A stretch of 64,000 nt of DNA from Sandaracinobacteroides sp039808025 (GTDB taxonomy: Bacteria; Pseudomonadota; Alphaproteobacteria; Sphingomonadales; Sphingomonadaceae): assembly GCA_039808025.1 (NCBI GenBank), contig JBDHSK010000002.1:248001-312000 (forward strand), in the 5' to 3' direction. Numbering within the stretch: position 1 is the stretch's first letter; each line of letters opens with the position of its first letter. Of this stretch, positions 52,006 to 60,773 are shown piece by piece. Both the position numbers and the translations under genes were made by a program. The notes below the pieces were generated by a model. The model searched no databases. It was given only the letters and a program-made list of their open reading frames with translations, and had not been told where the DNA came from.

Positions 52006-53321
52006 CAGGCGGCCTTTTCCCTGTTCAACCCTGTTCCCTCCAGACTGTTGGGGCCGGCAGCCACCAATTCGACATCTATGATCATGCCCGGCGCCAGCCC
52101 GGAATCGTCGATCACCACTGATTGCAGCCAAGGCGACTTGCCAATCCACTGACCGGCGTGGCGGCCGGGGCGCTCGATCAGCACTGCGCACCTCTTGCCC
52201 ACCGATTTCCTGTTGAAGGCCAGCGACTGGCTGGCCAGCAGAGCCTGCAACCGTTCGAGACGCGCAGTCTTCACGGCTTCCGGCACCTGGTCTTCGCGTT
52301 CGGCCGCCGGAGTGCCAAGACGTGGCGAATATTTGAAGCTGAAGGCCTGCGCATAGCCCACTTCTTCAACCAGCCCCAGCGTCTGGTCAAAATCCTCGTC
52401 GGTTTCGCCGGGGAAGCCAACGATGAAGTCCGACGTGATCGCCAGGTCCGGGCGCGCCGCCCGAAAACGCGCCACCAGATCGAAATAGAAAGCGCGGTCG
52501 TGACGACGGTTCATCGCCGCCAGCACCCTGTCTGAACCGGACTGCACCGGCAGATGCAGGTAGGGCATCAGCTCGGGGATGGTGGCATGGGCGGTAATCA
52601 TCGCCTCGGTCACATCGCGCGGGTGACTGGTGGTGTAGCGCAGCCGCTCCACGCCGGGAAGGGCAGCGACTGACCGCAGCAACACCCCGAAATCACGGCT
52701 TGAATCAGCAGGATCTGCATAGGCGTTGACATTCTGCCCCAACAGGGTGATCTCGCGTGCGCCGCCTTGCACCAGCCTTTGCGCCTCGGCAATGATTGCA
52801 GCCAGCGGCCGCGACGCCTCGCCGCCACGGGTATAGGGCACTACGCAAAAGGCGCAGAACTTGTCGCACCCTTCCTGAACGGTGAGAAACGCAGTGGCCG
52901 ACTTGCGGCTGCGGGTTGGCAGATGCTCGAACTTGGGGCTTGCCGGCATATCGAGATCGATGGCGCCATGGCCCTGCTTCAGCAATTCGGGCAACCGGTG
53001 ATAGGCCTGAGGCCCCACCACCACATCAACCGCCTTCGACCGCCGCATGATCTCGTCACCCTCGGCCTGTGCCACGCAGCCTGCCACGGCGATCACCGGC
53101 TTGTCCCGGCCATCAAGACGGGCATTCTTCACGATTCGCCCGACTTCCGAATAGACTTTTTCCGCCGCCTTCTCACGGATATGGCAGGTGTTCAGAACCA
53201 CGACATCGGCTGGGCCGTCACCCGCATCAGCAAGCCCATCGCGGATCAGCGTCTCGGCCATACGCTCGCTGTCATAGACATTCATCTGGCATCCGAAGGA
53301 CTTGACGGTAAACGTTCGCAT
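52005..53321 (-). CDS. miaB: tRNA methylthiotransferase MiaB
   Basis: A 438-residue radical SAM enzyme that adds a methylthio group to isopentenyladenosine-37 of tRNAs. The N-terminal cluster domain begins with KSFGCQMNVYDSERM; the radical-SAM Cys triad is in CDKFCAFCVVPYTRG (C-x3-C-x2-C, about residue 150); and a TRAM domain follows at the C-terminus with AVLIERPGRHAGQWIGKSP. The start codon overlaps the plsC stop (TAATG). Confidence 0.96.
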   Translation of the reverse strand: MRTFTVKSFGCQMNVYDSERMAETLIRDGLADAGDGPADVVVLNTCHIREKAAEKVYSEVGRIVKNARLDGRDKPVIAVAGCVAQAEGDEIMRRSKAVDVVVGPQAYHRLPELLKQGHGAIDLDMPASPKFEHLPTRSRKSATAFLTVQEGCDKFCAFCVVPYTRGGEASRPLAAIIAEAQRLVQGGAREITLLGQNVNAYADPADSSRDFGVLLRSVAALPGVERLRYTTSHPRDVTEAMITAHATIPELMPYLHLPVQSGSDRVLAAMNRRHDRAFYFDLVARFRAARPDLAITSDFIVGFPGETDEDFDQTLGLVEEVGYAQAFSFKYSPRLGTPAAEREDQVPEAVKTARLERLQALLASQSLAFNRKSVGKRCAVLIERPGRHAGQWIGKSPWLQSVVIDDSGLAPGMIIDVELVAAGPNSLEGTGLNREKAA

Positions 53322-54178
53322 TACATCCTGCCTCTCGTCATCTGCCGATAGCCGTCAGCAATGACCATTTCACAATGACGCGCCAATGCCTTGCGATCAG
53401 GAAAATCAGAGCTCCTGACCGGTTCATGACACAGAATGCTGGCGTCTATACGCCCAAGCCGCATACAGTCCAGCACATGCGATCCCAGGCCGACATCGCC
53501 AACCCAGGCAAGTTCGACCAGCCGATGGCGGGTGAGCGGCAGGCCGTTCAGGTGGGTATAGGCGATCGTGACCGGCTGAATGCGGATATCGGCCTCAGAA
53601 TCGGCGCCGATCACGCTGAACAGGCTGGACTTGAAGGGCAGGATATGAACGCCATCACTGCTGGTGCCCTCGGGAAACAGGATGACATTGCCGCCCGAAA
53701 GCAGCCGGCTGCGGATCGCGTTGGCCTGTCCGGCTGACCGGCTGCGCCGCTCCCGCTCGACATAGATGGTGCGTTGGAGATCAGCGAGAAAGCCGACAAC
53801 GCGCATCTCGCCCACTTCTGCCTTGGCGACGAACGAGCCGGTGAGATGTCCGCCCAGAACCGGAATATCAAGCCACGAGACATGGTTGGCGACATAGAGA
53901 ACCGCGCCCGAGGCCGGCTGGCCGATCAGCCGGGTGCGCACTCCGAGTGCCCGCGACATGGCCCGGTGCCACAGGCGGGGAAATGTGCCGTCATCCGCCT
54001 GGCCAATCGCCCGCTCCAGCATGGCCGCCGGCGCCAGAAGGCCGGTTGCCGCCATCGCCGCAACCAGGCTCTTGGCTGGCCCCAGAGGCTGAAACGGGCG
54101 CTCTGCCGCTTTTCGGACGCTATCGGCCGCACGGGCGAGGGCAAAGCCGGAATGACCCTCCGTTGCGGCGTTCCCCAT
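53321..54178 (-). CDS. plsC: 1-acyl-sn-glycerol-3-phosphate acyltransferase
   Basis: A 285-residue acyltransferase with the catalytic NHVSWLDIPVLGG (H-x4-D, about residue 92) and the substrate motif LFPEGTSSDG (about residue 175). A hydrophobic segment of about residues 40-60 can anchor it to the membrane. It would make phosphatidic acid; lyso-ornithine or other acyl transfers are possible within the family. It lies between fur and miaB with one-base overlaps at both sides, the common alphaproteobacterial order. Confidence 0.9.
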   Translation of the reverse strand: MGNAATEGHSGFALARAADSVRKAAERPFQPLGPAKSLVAAMAATGLLAPAAMLERAIGQADDGTFPRLWHRAMSRALGVRTRLIGQPASGAVLYVANHVSWLDIPVLGGHLTGSFVAKAEVGEMRVVGFLADLQRTIYVERERRSRSAGQANAIRSRLLSGGNVILFPEGTSSDGVHILPFKSSLFSVIGADSEADIRIQPVTIAYTHLNGLPLTRHRLVELAWVGDVGLGSHVLDCMRLGRIDASILCHEPVRSSDFPDRKALARHCEMVIADGYRQMTRGRM

Positions 54179-54606
54179 CAGCGCCCGGAGCCTCCTTTCA
54201 GCGGAGACCCATAGAGTTCGAGGCGATGATCGACCAACCGATAGCCGAGCTTCTCGGCGATCTCTTCTTTCAGGGCCTCAAGGCGCTCGTCATAGAATTC
54301 TGTCACCTTGCCGGATTCAAGATCGATCAGGTGATCGTGATGCTCTTCCGGAGTTGGCTCATAGCGCGAGCGGCCATCGCGAAAATCGTGGCGTTCAAGG
54401 ATGCCGGCCTCCTCGAACAGGCGTACGGTTCGATAGACGGTGGCGATGGAGATCCCCTTGTCGATGGCCGAGGCCCGACGGTGCAGTTCCTCGACATCGG
54501 GGTGATCGCGCGCCTCAGAAAGGATATGGGCAATGACCCGCCGTTGCTCGGTAATGCGCAGGCCCTTGGCCTGGCACAAAGCCTCGATATCGATATGTGT
54601 GGGCAT
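54178..54606 (-). CDS. fur: Fur family transcriptional regulator
   Basis: A 142-residue metalloregulator. The winged helix lies at residues 15-85 (LRITEQRRVIAHILSEARDH, SIATVYRTVRLFEEAGI), and the metal-binding region reads EEHHDHLIDLESGKVTEFYD. The usual C-terminal Cys pairs are absent, as in several alphaproteobacterial Fur proteins. In this group Fur may control manganese (Mur) or iron together with Irr/RirA. It starts a minus-strand run with plsC, miaB, phoH, ybeY and corC. Confidence 0.94.
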   Translation of the reverse strand: MPTHIDIEALCQAKGLRITEQRRVIAHILSEARDHPDVEELHRRASAIDKGISIATVYRTVRLFEEAGILERHDFRDGRSRYEPTPEEHHDHLIDLESGKVTEFYDERLEALKEEIAEKLGYRLVDHRLELYGSPLKGGSGR

Positions 54607-54653
54607 GATCCAAGGATAGAGACTGGCTTGACCAAGGGCAAGGCGCGCGCCCC

Positions 54654-54668
54654 AATTCGGAAGGAATT
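54654..54668. promoter_or_regulatory. Inverted repeat upstream of fur
   Basis: AATTC and GAATT are separated by five bases, 48 bases before the fur ATG. It could be an operator in the fur promoter, but it does not match a 19-base Fur box. Confidence 0.3.
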
Positions 54669-54720
54669 ATGGCCCGGCCTGCATCATCGGATTGCCTGGC
54701 GCCGTTGCGGCCGGAAATCA

Positions 54721-54756
54721 CGATGGGAAACGTCATGGTTTGTGCGATGGGAAACG
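54721..54756. repeat. Direct repeat of 12 bases in the mucR-fur gap
   Basis: CGATGGGAAACG occurs at 54721-54732 and again at 54745-54756, exactly 24 bases apart, so both copies face the same side of the helix roughly two turns apart. They lie upstream of fur and downstream of mucR. Binding factor unknown. Confidence 0.6.
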
Positions 54757-54781
54757 CCAAGGGCAAAGTCGGCGACTGAGG

Positions 54782-54817
54782 GCCGGGCCATGGTTCCGGC
54801 GGAATCCGTGGCCCGGC
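54782..54817 (-). terminator. Long hairpin directly after mucR
   Basis: GCCGGGCCA (54782-54790) pairs perfectly with TGGCCCGGC (54809-54817), and the loop can extend the stem through TTCC/GGAA. It begins seven bases after the mucR stop on the minus strand. No T-tract follows. Confidence 0.5.
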
Positions 54818-54823
54818 AATCTG

Positions 54824-55249
54824 TCAGTGCTTGCGGGTGCGGGTGTGGGCACCCTTGGTGCCAAGACCAATCGATTTCGCCAGTTGCCGGCGCGATTCCG
54901 CATAATTGGGGGCAACCATGGGGTAATCGGCAGGCAGGCCCCATTTGGCGCGATAATCATCCGGGGTCATGCCATAGGCGGTCATCAGGTGCCGCTTCAG
55001 CATCTTCAGCTTCTTGCCGTCTTCCAGGCAGATGATGTAATCCGGCTTGATCGACTGACGAACCGGAACTGCCGGTTGCGCCGGAGGCGCTTCAGGTGCC
55101 TGAACGGTCTTCAGGCCAGACAAAGTGGCAAACACATTCTGGATGAGTTGCGGAACATCGTTGACCGAAACACTATTGTTAGAAACATGGCTCGACACGA
55201 TATCTGCCGTCAGCGCCAGCAGATCGTTATGCTCGATATCCGTCGACAT
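54824..55249 (-). CDS. mucR: MucR/Ros family transcriptional regulator
   Basis: A 141-residue regulator starting MSTDIEHNDLLALTADIVSS, with GAGG seven bases before the ATG; an in-frame ATG 24 bases upstream is less likely. The N-terminal segment to about residue 45 is the oligomerisation part. The DNA-binding domain has YIICLEDGKKLKMLKRHLMT and DYRAKWGLPADYPMVAPNYAE. Where Ros has C-x2-C and a second His, this protein has Cys then Asp, and Ala-Tyr in place of the final His, so it keeps only part of the zinc site. Members silence AT-rich promoters in alphaproteobacteria and repress their own genes. Confidence 0.9.
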   Translation of the reverse strand: MSTDIEHNDLLALTADIVSSHVSNNSVSVNDVPQLIQNVFATLSGLKTVQAPEAPPAQPAVPVRQSIKPDYIICLEDGKKLKMLKRHLMTAYGMTPDDYRAKWGLPADYPMVAPNYAESRRQLAKSIGLGTKGAHTRTRKH

Positions 55250-55463
55250 TGAACTTACCTCAAAATTATCCATTAAGAAATTCAGACTTTATTATCGACT
55301 CGTACCTGTGCGCCGCCACTGAACGAACAAACGGAAAACCAGAAATCGGCGCGGATAAAACCCCGCATGCACTAACATCGACAGGCCGGAATGCGATGGA
55401 AAAAGCATTTGTCACAAAAGCCTTACAACCGCAACATAAATTACAGGCCATCAAGACTAGAGC

Positions 55464-55958
55464 TCAAGATGATCCGGTCATTAATTGCAGGGTAAGGGCG
55501 TCGAGCCGCTCACCGCTGGCAGTGGCATAATATCCCTTCCGGCGCCCGGCCATTGTAAACTGCATGGTTCGATAGAGGGCCAGAGCCGGAAGGTTGCCCT
55601 CACGCACTTCAAGAAACAGCTGCCGGCATCCACGGGCAATGGCCGACTGGCGCACCTGTTCCACCAATTGTCGGCCAAGGCCCCGGCACCTGACCCGCGG
55701 ATGGGTGGCGCACAGCAACAGCTCGGTTTCATCGACGATGATGCGGCTGAGGGCAAAGGCCAGCATTTCGCCGTATTGGTCGCGCCCGATGATGGCCCAG
55801 CCCGCACCACTTTCCAGCAGGCCGGTGATCTGGCCAAGGTTCCAAGCCTCGCGGAAATGCGGGTCGAACGCCATAGCTGCAAAGGCGGCCAGTTCGGCGG
55901 CCAGTTCCGGGCCGGCTTCCGACCAGTGCACACGCAGCGGCGCAACGGTTCCCGACAT
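55464..55958 (-). CDS. rimI: RimI-type N-acetyltransferase
   Basis: A 164-residue GNAT-fold acetyltransferase. The acetyl-CoA-binding motif is HPRVRCRGLGRQLVEQV (R/Q-x2-G-x-G/A form) followed by LEVREGNLPALALYRTMQF and GRRKGYY, a pattern of RimI, which acetylates ribosomal protein S18. It overlaps tsaB by one base, a conserved pairing. The 190-base gap after it toward mucR is AT-richer than the surroundings and probably holds the mucR promoter. Confidence 0.9.
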   Translation of the reverse strand: MSGTVAPLRVHWSEAGPELAAELAAFAAMAFDPHFREAWNLGQITGLLESGAGWAIIGRDQYGEMLAFALSRIIVDETELLLCATHPRVRCRGLGRQLVEQVRQSAIARGCRQLFLEVREGNLPALALYRTMQFTMAGRRKGYYATASGERLDALTLQLMTGSS

Positions 55959-56572
55959 CAGGCGCCAGCCTGCCGCACATACAGCAGATCAGCCGGCCCT
56001 GAGGGGTCGGACACCAGCCACCGAAACGCGCTGGCCCGCGGCGGCTCGCCGGGGTCGCGGCCAAGAAGCCCGGCTCCTGAACCGACAACGACCGAATCGG
56101 CCGCCAGATCGTCACGGACTTCCTGCGGCGTGCGCGCCAGCGGCGGGCCAGCCGATGCACCATCGGCAGCGAACGCCTCGGTCCAGATCTGGCCTCGCGG
56201 GGCAGCCAGCGCCACCAGCAGCGGCCCGGTGAAACCCCGGGCCCGCGCGGCCGCCTGCGTCAGCTGGGTCGAGCGGACGCCATGAACCGGCACTCCCCAG
56301 GTAAGACCCAGCGCCTGCGCGGCTGCAAGCCCGATCCGCAGGCCGGTGAAGCTGCCAGGCCCGGTCTCGACGATAATGGAGTCAACTGGGGCCATTCGCC
56401 CACCAAAGGGCCTTAGCAGCTGCGCGATCGCCGGCATCAGCGCCTCGGCATGGCCTTTGAAGATCGCTTCATGATATTCGGCCAGCAGGCGGGGGCCGTC
56501 AAGCAACGCCAGCGACAGGGCATGGCCTGTCGCTAGCACCAGTCTCTGCGGCAGGTCGCTGCTGTCAGCCAA
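55958..56572 (-). CDS. tsaB: tRNA threonylcarbamoyladenosine biosynthesis protein TsaB
   Basis: A 204-residue ASKHA-fold protein that partners TsaD and TsaE in making t6A37 in ANN-decoding tRNAs. The key segment ETGPGSFTGLRIGLAAAQALG (about residue 70-90, shortened) is diagnostic, preceded by AEALMPAIAQLL. The N-terminal Asp of the typical LALDTS motif is not apparent here (VLATGHALSLAL), a feature common in divergent TsaB proteins. It follows nfuA by 18 bases. Confidence 0.92.
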   Translation of the reverse strand: MADSSDLPQRLVLATGHALSLALLDGPRLLAEYHEAIFKGHAEALMPAIAQLLRPFGGRMAPVDSIIVETGPGSFTGLRIGLAAAQALGLTWGVPVHGVRSTQLTQAAARARGFTGPLLVALAAPRGQIWTEAFAADGASAGPPLARTPQEVRDDLAADSVVVGSGAGLLGRDPGEPPRASAFRWLVSDPSGPADLLYVRQAGA

Positions 56573-56590
56573 GTTTGCCTGCGCCGGTGA

Positions 56591-57145
56591 TCATATGGCG
56601 CGCACTTCCACCACTTCCGGCACATAATGGCGCAACAGTTTTTCGATGCCGCCCTTCAGCGTTGCCGTAGAGGAGGGGCAGCCGGCGCAGCTACCCTGCA
56701 TGTGCAGGTAGACGATGCCGTTCTGGAACCCGCGATAGATGATATCCCCGCCATCCTTGGCAACCGCCGGGCGCACACGCTCGTCCAGAACTTCGCGGAT
56801 CTGCTCGACGATCTCGGCGTCAGCCGGGTCATCAAAGGTTTCCGCCTCTGCCGCTTCTTCCCGCAGCAGCGGAGCGCCGCTCGCGAAGTGATCCATGATG
56901 ACACCCAGCACGTCGAGCTTCAGGTCGCTCCAGTCGGCGCTTCCGGGTGCCTTGGTGACGCTGACGAAATCCTTTCCGAAATGCACCCGCTCGATGTCGC
57001 CAAGGTCGAACAGGTGGGTGGCCAGTGCCGAAATGGCGGCAGTCTGCCGGTCGGGAAAATCGACGCTGTGCTTTCCCGCCACCGTCACCCCGGGAAGGAA
57101 CTTCAGGGTGGCCGGGTTCGGTGTGACTTCGGTATCGATACGCAT
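56591..57145 (-). CDS. NfuA-like Fe-S cluster carrier
   Basis: A 184-residue protein starting MRIDTEVTPNPATLKFLPG; an ATG nine bases upstream is possible. The N-terminal half is the Nfu_N domain (KHSVDFPDRQTAAISALATHLF), and the C-terminal half is NifU-like with the cluster Cys pair in GSCAGCPSSTATLKGGIE. The family carries [4Fe-4S] clusters to target enzymes. It is transcribed with tsaB and follows the universal stress gene. Confidence 0.93.
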   Translation of the reverse strand: MRIDTEVTPNPATLKFLPGVTVAGKHSVDFPDRQTAAISALATHLFDLGDIERVHFGKDFVSVTKAPGSADWSDLKLDVLGVIMDHFASGAPLLREEAAEAETFDDPADAEIVEQIREVLDERVRPAVAKDGGDIIYRGFQNGIVYLHMQGSCAGCPSSTATLKGGIEKLLRHYVPEVVEVRAI

Positions 57146-57192
57146 GGCCCGCACATGGCCATTTGCGCCTTGATGATCAAGCCCTCTGGCCT

Positions 57193-57678
57193 TCAGGTGA
57201 GGCGATCTAGCGCATCATCACTGATTCCTCCGGGCACGATGATCACCATGCACGGAAGGCTGCCGGCGCGTTCGCTGGCAAAGAATTCCACCAGCGGGCC
57301 GGGCCGCCCCTTGGCGGCGGCGGCCAGTACCAGAGCGCGGATCGCGCGGTCTTTATGCAGCAGCTCCAGCACCGCATCCCCGGGGCGGCCACGCACCATC
57401 GTCATCTCCGGACGCACACCGGTAAGCTGCTCGACCTCGGCGGCACGGGTTGCCAGCACAGCGCGGCCTATGTCTTCGGCCTCGGCGTCGATCACATGCT
57501 GGGCGCCGCCCCATTGCAGAAACTGGGTGCGATGCAACACATGCACCAGTTTCAGGCGGGCATTGGTATGGCGGGCACGCAGGGCAGCATAGCGCACGGC
57601 CTTTGCGCCTTCCGCCGTATCATCGGCCACCACCAGGAATGTCTCGGCAACATCCGTGGCATCGGTTGCGTCCGTCAC
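57193..57678 (-). CDS. Universal stress protein (UspA family)
   Basis: A 161-residue single-domain Usp fold: LVVADDTAEGAKAVRYAALRA at the N-terminus, KLVHVLHR, and a C-terminal nucleotide-binding loop in LPCMVIIVPGG. The ATP-binding pattern G-x2-G-x9-G(S/T) is only partly matched (GRPGPLVEFFASERAGSLP), so ATP binding is uncertain. It overlaps the DUF2333 stop by four bases. Typical of stress or low-energy responses, but no trigger is shown. Confidence 0.85.
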   Translation of the reverse strand: MTDATDATDVAETFLVVADDTAEGAKAVRYAALRARHTNARLKLVHVLHRTQFLQWGGAQHVIDAEAEDIGRAVLATRAAEVEQLTGVRPEMTMVRGRPGDAVLELLHKDRAIRALVLAAAAKGRPGPLVEFFASERAGSLPCMVIIVPGGISDDALDRLT

Positions 57679-58724
57679 CGCCCCTTGCTCCTTTCCAGCG
57701 CCCCGGCCCCGGCGGCCGGTTCCCTATCCCCAAGAATGATTCGAATCGCCCGGCCCGCAATCATCAGTGAATAACCGGCGCGCAGCAAATGCCTGTCCGC
57801 AACAAACAACGGATCAATGACAGCCGTTTCGTGGAAACGGTCTATGGCCTCCATCCATTGGGCCGCCTGCCCCGAAGCGCGGACGATATCAAAATTGTCG
57901 TCGCGCATGCCCCGCATCAGCAGCATGGCGGCAAACGCCGTGCCACGCGCTGCCGCCAGCGCCTGCACTTGCTGCTGCCGGTTGCCCTCGCGCATCACCA
58001 TATCGATGCGCTGGGCCTGCCCTTCGGCATCGCGCATCAGGTTTGCAAGCGCCAGCCGCTCCGCCACCGACAGCCGTGTCGGCACGATCCGGCCCTCGGT
58101 GGCCACCAGACGGTTATGGTCTTCAAGCTTGCCAATCGCTTCGGCATACACCCGCTCCGCCGGACGTCCGACGGGCGGCATTGCCAGGCGCACCCACCAG
58201 ACATCTGGCGGGGTATGCAATAGCGCGGCCGCCGCCTGCAACGGCTGGCTTTTGCGATCGCTGGCCAGCCCGTCGATGACCCCGCGCACCGTCAACACCA
58301 GCTGGCTTTGAAAGGCTGCTGTGCGGCGGGCAAAACCGGTCGGGAAGAAGGCCGGGTCATCGGGCGTGAAGGTAAGCTCTGTCACCTGGCGTTCCAGAAG
58401 GCGCGTGGCATTGGCGACTGCCACCGAGCCACCGGCAGGCAATTGCACCGCGGAAGGGCGCAAAGTGTCGTCCACCTCGATTCCCGCCTGCAGCGAGCCG
58501 ATCACACCCCACCACAGAACCGCCAATGCCAGAACCACAAGGGCAAGTCGCACCGGAGTGTAAAGACGACGCCACCGCAGGGCCAGCGATGGCCTGATCG
58601 ACGCCGATTCCGGACGCTGACCGGGCGCCTGACCGGGCGCGGCGGAGCCAGCCTGAGATGCCGCCGGACGGGCGCCCGCCTTTGCTCGTGGGTCAACCCT
58701 GCGCCATGGCCATTCCGTCGTCAT
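57675..58724 (-). CDS. DUF2333 family inner-membrane protein
   Basis: A 349-residue protein with an Arg/Ala/Pro-rich N-terminal region (about 50 residues), one membrane helix around residues 58-80 (LALVVLALAVLWWGVIGSLQ) and a large periplasmic domain containing VNATRLLERQVTE-like and DDTLRPSAVQLPAGGS segments. DUF2333 members are widespread in Proteobacteria and their function is unknown. The C-terminal AVIDPLFVADRHLLRAGYSLMIA helix looks conserved. It is translationally coupled to the stress gene downstream. Confidence 0.8.
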   Translation of the reverse strand: MTTEWPWRRVDPRAKAGARPAASQAGSAAPGQAPGQRPESASIRPSLALRWRRLYTPVRLALVVLALAVLWWGVIGSLQAGIEVDDTLRPSAVQLPAGGSVAVANATRLLERQVTELTFTPDDPAFFPTGFARRTAAFQSQLVLTVRGVIDGLASDRKSQPLQAAAALLHTPPDVWWVRLAMPPVGRPAERVYAEAIGKLEDHNRLVATEGRIVPTRLSVAERLALANLMRDAEGQAQRIDMVMREGNRQQQVQALAAARGTAFAAMLLMRGMRDDNFDIVRASGQAAQWMEAIDRFHETAVIDPLFVADRHLLRAGYSLMIAGRAIRIILGDREPAAGAGALERSKGR

Positions 58725-58787
58725 GGCACAACGATAAGGCAGCCCGCCAGTGCTGTCACCAGTGGCCAGCCATGGTATCCGCCAGGG

Positions 58788-59435
58788 TTATTTGTTCGGT
58801 ACGCGCACCACCCGGCTCTGGGCCGGCTCGCCGGGGAAATCCTTGAACAAGGCCTCGGCAAGTTTCGGCATGATGGCCGGCAGATTGTTCACCCGCGTCG
58901 TGGTCTCGGCGCGGCCTTCGAACAACGGGGAATTGTCTACCGACCGATGGATATCCACCTCGAGATAGCTGGGATAGACGGTGAAGCTGTAAACCTCGGG
59001 TTGGTCCCATGGCCCCCAGAACGGGTCATAGAAGCTGCCCCAGAACCCCGGATACCCCCAGCGGCGGCCATACCATCCCCACGATCCGCCCCATGAAGGC
59101 CCCATGCCTGGCCGGGTCGCCAGACGTTCCCTACCCGGCCCCGAACCGAAATCCACCAGCACATCTAGTTCAGCCGGCTGGCCGGCAGCCACCGGGCGAT
59201 AGCCATGTTTCTGCAATTCCGACGACACGATCGCGGCATAGCTGCCGAACTCGAGGCTGCCCTTGTGCGCTTCAACCGCCGGTTTGACACTGAAGGTCTG
59301 CCCCTGGTTGGGCGGCATGGTCTGGAAGCTCTGCACACGCGCTTCAAACGTCTGGGCGCAGGCTGACAGCAACGTCAGGGCTGCTATCCCGGCAACCGCT
59401 GCAAGAGGCTGGATGCGCTTGGTGAAGGCCGACAT
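58788..59435 (-). CDS. DUF4136-type lipoprotein
   Basis: A 215-residue protein starting MSAFTKRIQPLAAVAGIAALTLLSAC, a lipoprotein signal with the Cys at residue 26; AGGA precedes the ATG at 59435. The rest has the DUF4136 layout: an N-terminal FEARVQSFQTMPPNQGQTFSV, a middle Gly/Trp-rich segment (GPSWGGSWGWYGRRWGYPGF) and a C-terminal VYPSYLEVDIHR strand. It is probably tethered to the outer membrane. Function unknown; the aromatic/Gly segment resembles those in other cell-envelope lipoproteins here. Confidence 0.83.
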   Translation of the reverse strand: MSAFTKRIQPLAAVAGIAALTLLSACAQTFEARVQSFQTMPPNQGQTFSVKPAVEAHKGSLEFGSYAAIVSSELQKHGYRPVAAGQPAELDVLVDFGSGPGRERLATRPGMGPSWGGSWGWYGRRWGYPGFWGSFYDPFWGPWDQPEVYSFTVYPSYLEVDIHRSVDNSPLFEGRAETTTRVNNLPAIMPKLAEALFKDFPGEPAQSRVVRVPNK

Positions 59436-59625
59436 AATATGATTCCTGTTCGTCACTGCAAACCCGAGAGCGGCAATCCTACGATTCTGCACATGAACAA
59501 TCTATTTCGCAAAAAGTGAAGGATTGTCATCTCTCTTTCCTGCCAGATAAGCAGCCCATGGCTTTTATCCAGTGGCTGCCATGCCCATTTCTGCAGAGGA
59601 GCATTTCACACGAAAGGCAGTCGTC

Positions 59626-59994
59626 ATGGCTGAATCTCTCTACCCGCGCCCATCCTCTCAGCTTGGAAGCAAACGCCGCGAACTGGCGCCCGCCCCCGAA
59701 GCAGCCTTCCGCGCCTTCAGCGAGGCGGTTTTCAAGGATGGCGCCCTTCCCCGCAAGACCAAGCAGCTGATCGCCGTGGCCGTTGCCCATGTCACCCAGT
59801 GTCCCTACTGCATTCATGGCCATACGCTGGGCGCCCGCCGCGATGGCGCGACCGAGGCCGAGATCATGGAAGCCATCTGGGTAGCAGCAGAGATGCGCGC
59901 CGGCGGTGCCTTTGCCCATTCCAATCTGGCTCTGGCGGCCATGGAAGACTATGCTGCGGCCCATCCGGCCGGCGACACCTCCATCGCCCCATAA
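59626..59994 (+). CDS. AhpD/carboxymuconolactone decarboxylase family protein
   Basis: A 122-residue protein starting MAESLYPRPSSQL, with AAGG nine bases upstream; 18 further residues are open before it. The alkylhydroperoxidase signature is intact: QCPYCIHGHTLGARRDGAT (C-x2-C with the nearby His). It probably acts as a small thiol-dependent peroxidase or disulfide reductase, using the two Cys and His. It is a single gene divergent from the DUF4136 lipoprotein. Confidence 0.9.
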   Translation: MAESLYPRPSSQLGSKRRELAPAPEAAFRAFSEAVFKDGALPRKTKQLIAVAVAHVTQCPYCIHGHTLGARRDGATEAEIMEAIWVAAEMRAGGAFAHSNLALAAMEDYAAAHPAGDTSIAP

Positions 59995-60105
59995 GGCCAG
60001 ACGATTGACGCCCGCTGCTCTGGCCTCTAGGGGGCTGCCGTGCCTTGCGCCCTTCGGACATGCGGCCACTGCTGGTGGCCGCGCCGGTTCGGATGGCGAC
60101 ACTGT

Positions 60106-60184
<79 letters not shown>

Positions 60185-60340
60185 CCACCCCGGTCAACCG
60201 ATGTTCCGCCACGGCCCACCTGCTGTCGCCATATGGCGTTGGCTGCTTCGCCCTACCGGTCGAAGCGCGGATTGTGCCCGTTTACGGAAACCGGTAGGCT
60301 GCGCGCCACCGAGCCACATCGTTCTCGAAGGGAACCGAGC

Positions 60341-60760
60341 ATGCCACTGTCCTTCACATCCCTCATGCGCATTGCAGCGCCAGCAGTTCTGCTCTGCACG
60401 CTCCATGCCGCCGGCACGACCGCCGCCTCGGCTGCCGACTGCACAAGGGCTGTCACCCAGGCCGAGATCGACTCCTGCTTTGGCAGCAACTTTGCCACGG
60501 CCGACAAGAAGCTGAACCAGATCTACCAGCAACTGATCAAGTCACTGCAACCGCAGGAACAGCAGATGCTGCGGGATGCCCAGCGTACCTGGGTCGCCTT
60601 CCGGGACAAGCACTGCGCCTTTGTCGCCAACCCCAATCAGGGTGGCTCGATCTATCCGTCGATCGTTGATGCCTGCGCCACCAAACAGACCGTGCTGCGT
60701 TCCCAGCAGTTGAACGCCAAGCTGCATTGCGCCGAGGGTGACATGGGCTGCGGCAGTTAA
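60341..60760 (+). CDS. LprI-like secreted protein (DUF1311)
   Basis: A 139-residue protein starting MPLSFTSLMRIAAPAVLLC, with a cleavable signal peptide ending around AASAAD. The mature part has the LprI domain: Cys pairs, TQAEIDSCFGSNFATADKKLNQIYQQL and LRDAQRTWVAFRDKHCAF. LprI of mycobacteria inhibits lysozyme; related domains occur in many secreted proteins, so the exact job is uncertain. An AAGGGAAC site precedes the ATG. It ends just before a strong two-way hairpin. Confidence 0.88.
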   Translation: MPLSFTSLMRIAAPAVLLCTLHAAGTTAASAADCTRAVTQAEIDSCFGSNFATADKKLNQIYQQLIKSLQPQEQQMLRDAQRTWVAFRDKHCAFVANPNQGGSIYPSIVDACATKQTVLRSQQLNAKLHCAEGDMGCGS

Positions 60761-60773
60761 GGCTTGCCCGGCG

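Noticed and set aside
54654..54668. Fur box in front of fur
   Set aside because: The inverted repeat is AATTC-N5-GAATT and does not match the 19-base Fur consensus, so it is listed only as a candidate operator.
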